The position numbers were made by a program, and so were the translations under genes. From an uncultured Lachnospiraceae bacterium (GTDB taxonomy: Bacteria; Bacillota; Clostridia; Lachnospirales; Lachnospiraceae), in assembly GCA_947177925.1 (NCBI GenBank), contig CAMWWJ010000200.1, forward strand, positions 1 to 6,366: a DNA stretch of 6,366 bases, written 5' to 3'. The notes beneath the pieces are model-generated. The model was given only the letters and a program-made list of their open reading frames with translations, was not told the origin of the DNA and made no database searches. Positions 5,914 through 6,366 of this stretch are shown in pieces (within the stretch, counting starts at the first letter, position 1; every line of letters begins with the position of its first letter).

Positions 5914-5951
5914 GTGTTCCATATGTTATAAAGGAAGCAGGGAGTGGTATT

Positions 5952-6366
5952 ATGACAAACACACATACAGCCGAACCAATTGATTTCACACATTTGACAT
6001 GGACATTATCAAGGTCAACAACCGGTACTGCCGGAAGTTTTTTGAAATCCTATGAAGAAAAAGATGGACAGAAGGTTTATTATAAAATGTCCAATTATGA
6101 TAGCGTCAGAGGAGTTATTGGACATGAAAGCATCAATGAAATCGTAGCGCAGAATATTGCAGATTTATTCAATATCCAGCATTTGGCTTACGATTTGGTA
6201 TATTGTACGGTTCAGGTGGCAGATCGTATTTTTGAAACATGGGTTACCTGCTCCAGAGATTTTAAAAATCCCGGCGAGAGCAAAATGACATTTGAAACTT
6301 ATTATGATATTTTGCATATGGATGGAGAGGATAAATTCCATTTTATAAAAAGACTGGAATTGGAAG
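5952..6366 (+). CDS. HipA/CtkA-like protein kinase, N-terminal part (runs off window)
   Basis: The frame is open from the ATG at 5952 to the window end, giving the first 138 residues; the catalytic C-terminal half is not in view. AGGGAG at 5939-5944 is a good ribosome site 7 nt upstream. The protein starts IDFTHLTWTLSRSTTGTAGSFLKSY, with a Gly/Thr-rich turn near 23-29. Then come VYYKMSNYD, whose Lys45 sits where kinases of this group hold ATP, and GHESINEIVAQNIADLFNIQ, the conserved Glu helix. TWVTCSRDF (96-104) follows. This order matches HipA-type kinases, including Helicobacter CtkA as I recall it. Such kinases phosphorylate proteins on Ser/Thr, and some are toxins of toxin-antitoxin pairs. 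No HipB-like DNA-binding antitoxin is seen just upstream. Kinase identity rests on the N-terminal half only, so activity and toxicity are untested inferences. Confidence 0.8.
   Translation, partial: MTNTHTAEPIDFTHLTWTLSRSTTGTAGSFLKSYEEKDGQKVYYKMSNYDSVRGVIGHESINEIVAQNIADLFNIQHLAYDLVYCTVQVADRIFETWVTCSRDFKNPGESKMTFETYYDILHMDGEDKFHFIKRLELE

Noticed and set aside
1..6366. CRISPR array, tRNA, rRNA, insertion sequence
   Set aside because: No regularly spaced repeats, tRNA cloverleaf motifs, rRNA segments, transposase motifs or terminal inverted repeats were seen on either strand.

Overview
The window looks like chromosomal DNA of a Gram-positive anaerobe of the class Clostridia, most likely a Lachnospiraceae-type gut bacterium. 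This is inferred from moderate-to-low GC, strong AGGAGG-type ribosome sites, TTGnnn-17-TATAAT promoters, and the protein types present: a class I PurE, an ECF sigma factor paired with a one-pass membrane partner, and an Imm26-like protein. No species can be assigned by reading alone. All supported genes are on the + strand.

Region 1 (1-922): a gene-poor 5' stretch holds a possible gene tail (39-149) and a good sigma-A-type promoter inside an inverted repeat. It leads into purE (304-792), encoding the purine-synthesis mutase, which stands without other pur genes in view. A long hairpin with a T run (861-922) ends this unit. The PurE lacks a normally conserved histidine (Ala68 in AAALPG).

Region 2 (923-2856): a two-gene signalling unit. 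An ECF sigma factor (1008-1466) is followed 53 nt later by a 407-aa single-pass membrane protein (1520-2743), the presumed anti-sigma/sensor. A hairpin terminator (2814-2856) closes the unit. The membrane protein has a short N-terminal cytoplasmic tail, one transmembrane helix and a large acidic external domain with a PepSY-like part and three clustered cysteines.

Region 3 (2857-6366): an accessory-looking block. A strong promoter starts directly after the terminator and drives a 692-aa multidomain protein with an Imm26-like module near its C-terminus. Next come a 111-aa protein of unknown function and a YtkD/MutT-like NUDIX hydrolase, with no terminator between the three. After a hairpin terminator (5874-5913) begins a HipA/CtkA-like kinase that runs off the window end. 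Imm26-type and HipA-like proteins occur in toxin-immunity and toxin-antitoxin loci, so this block may be a conflict or defence-type island. That is an inference from domain resemblance and gene order, not shown by the sequence.
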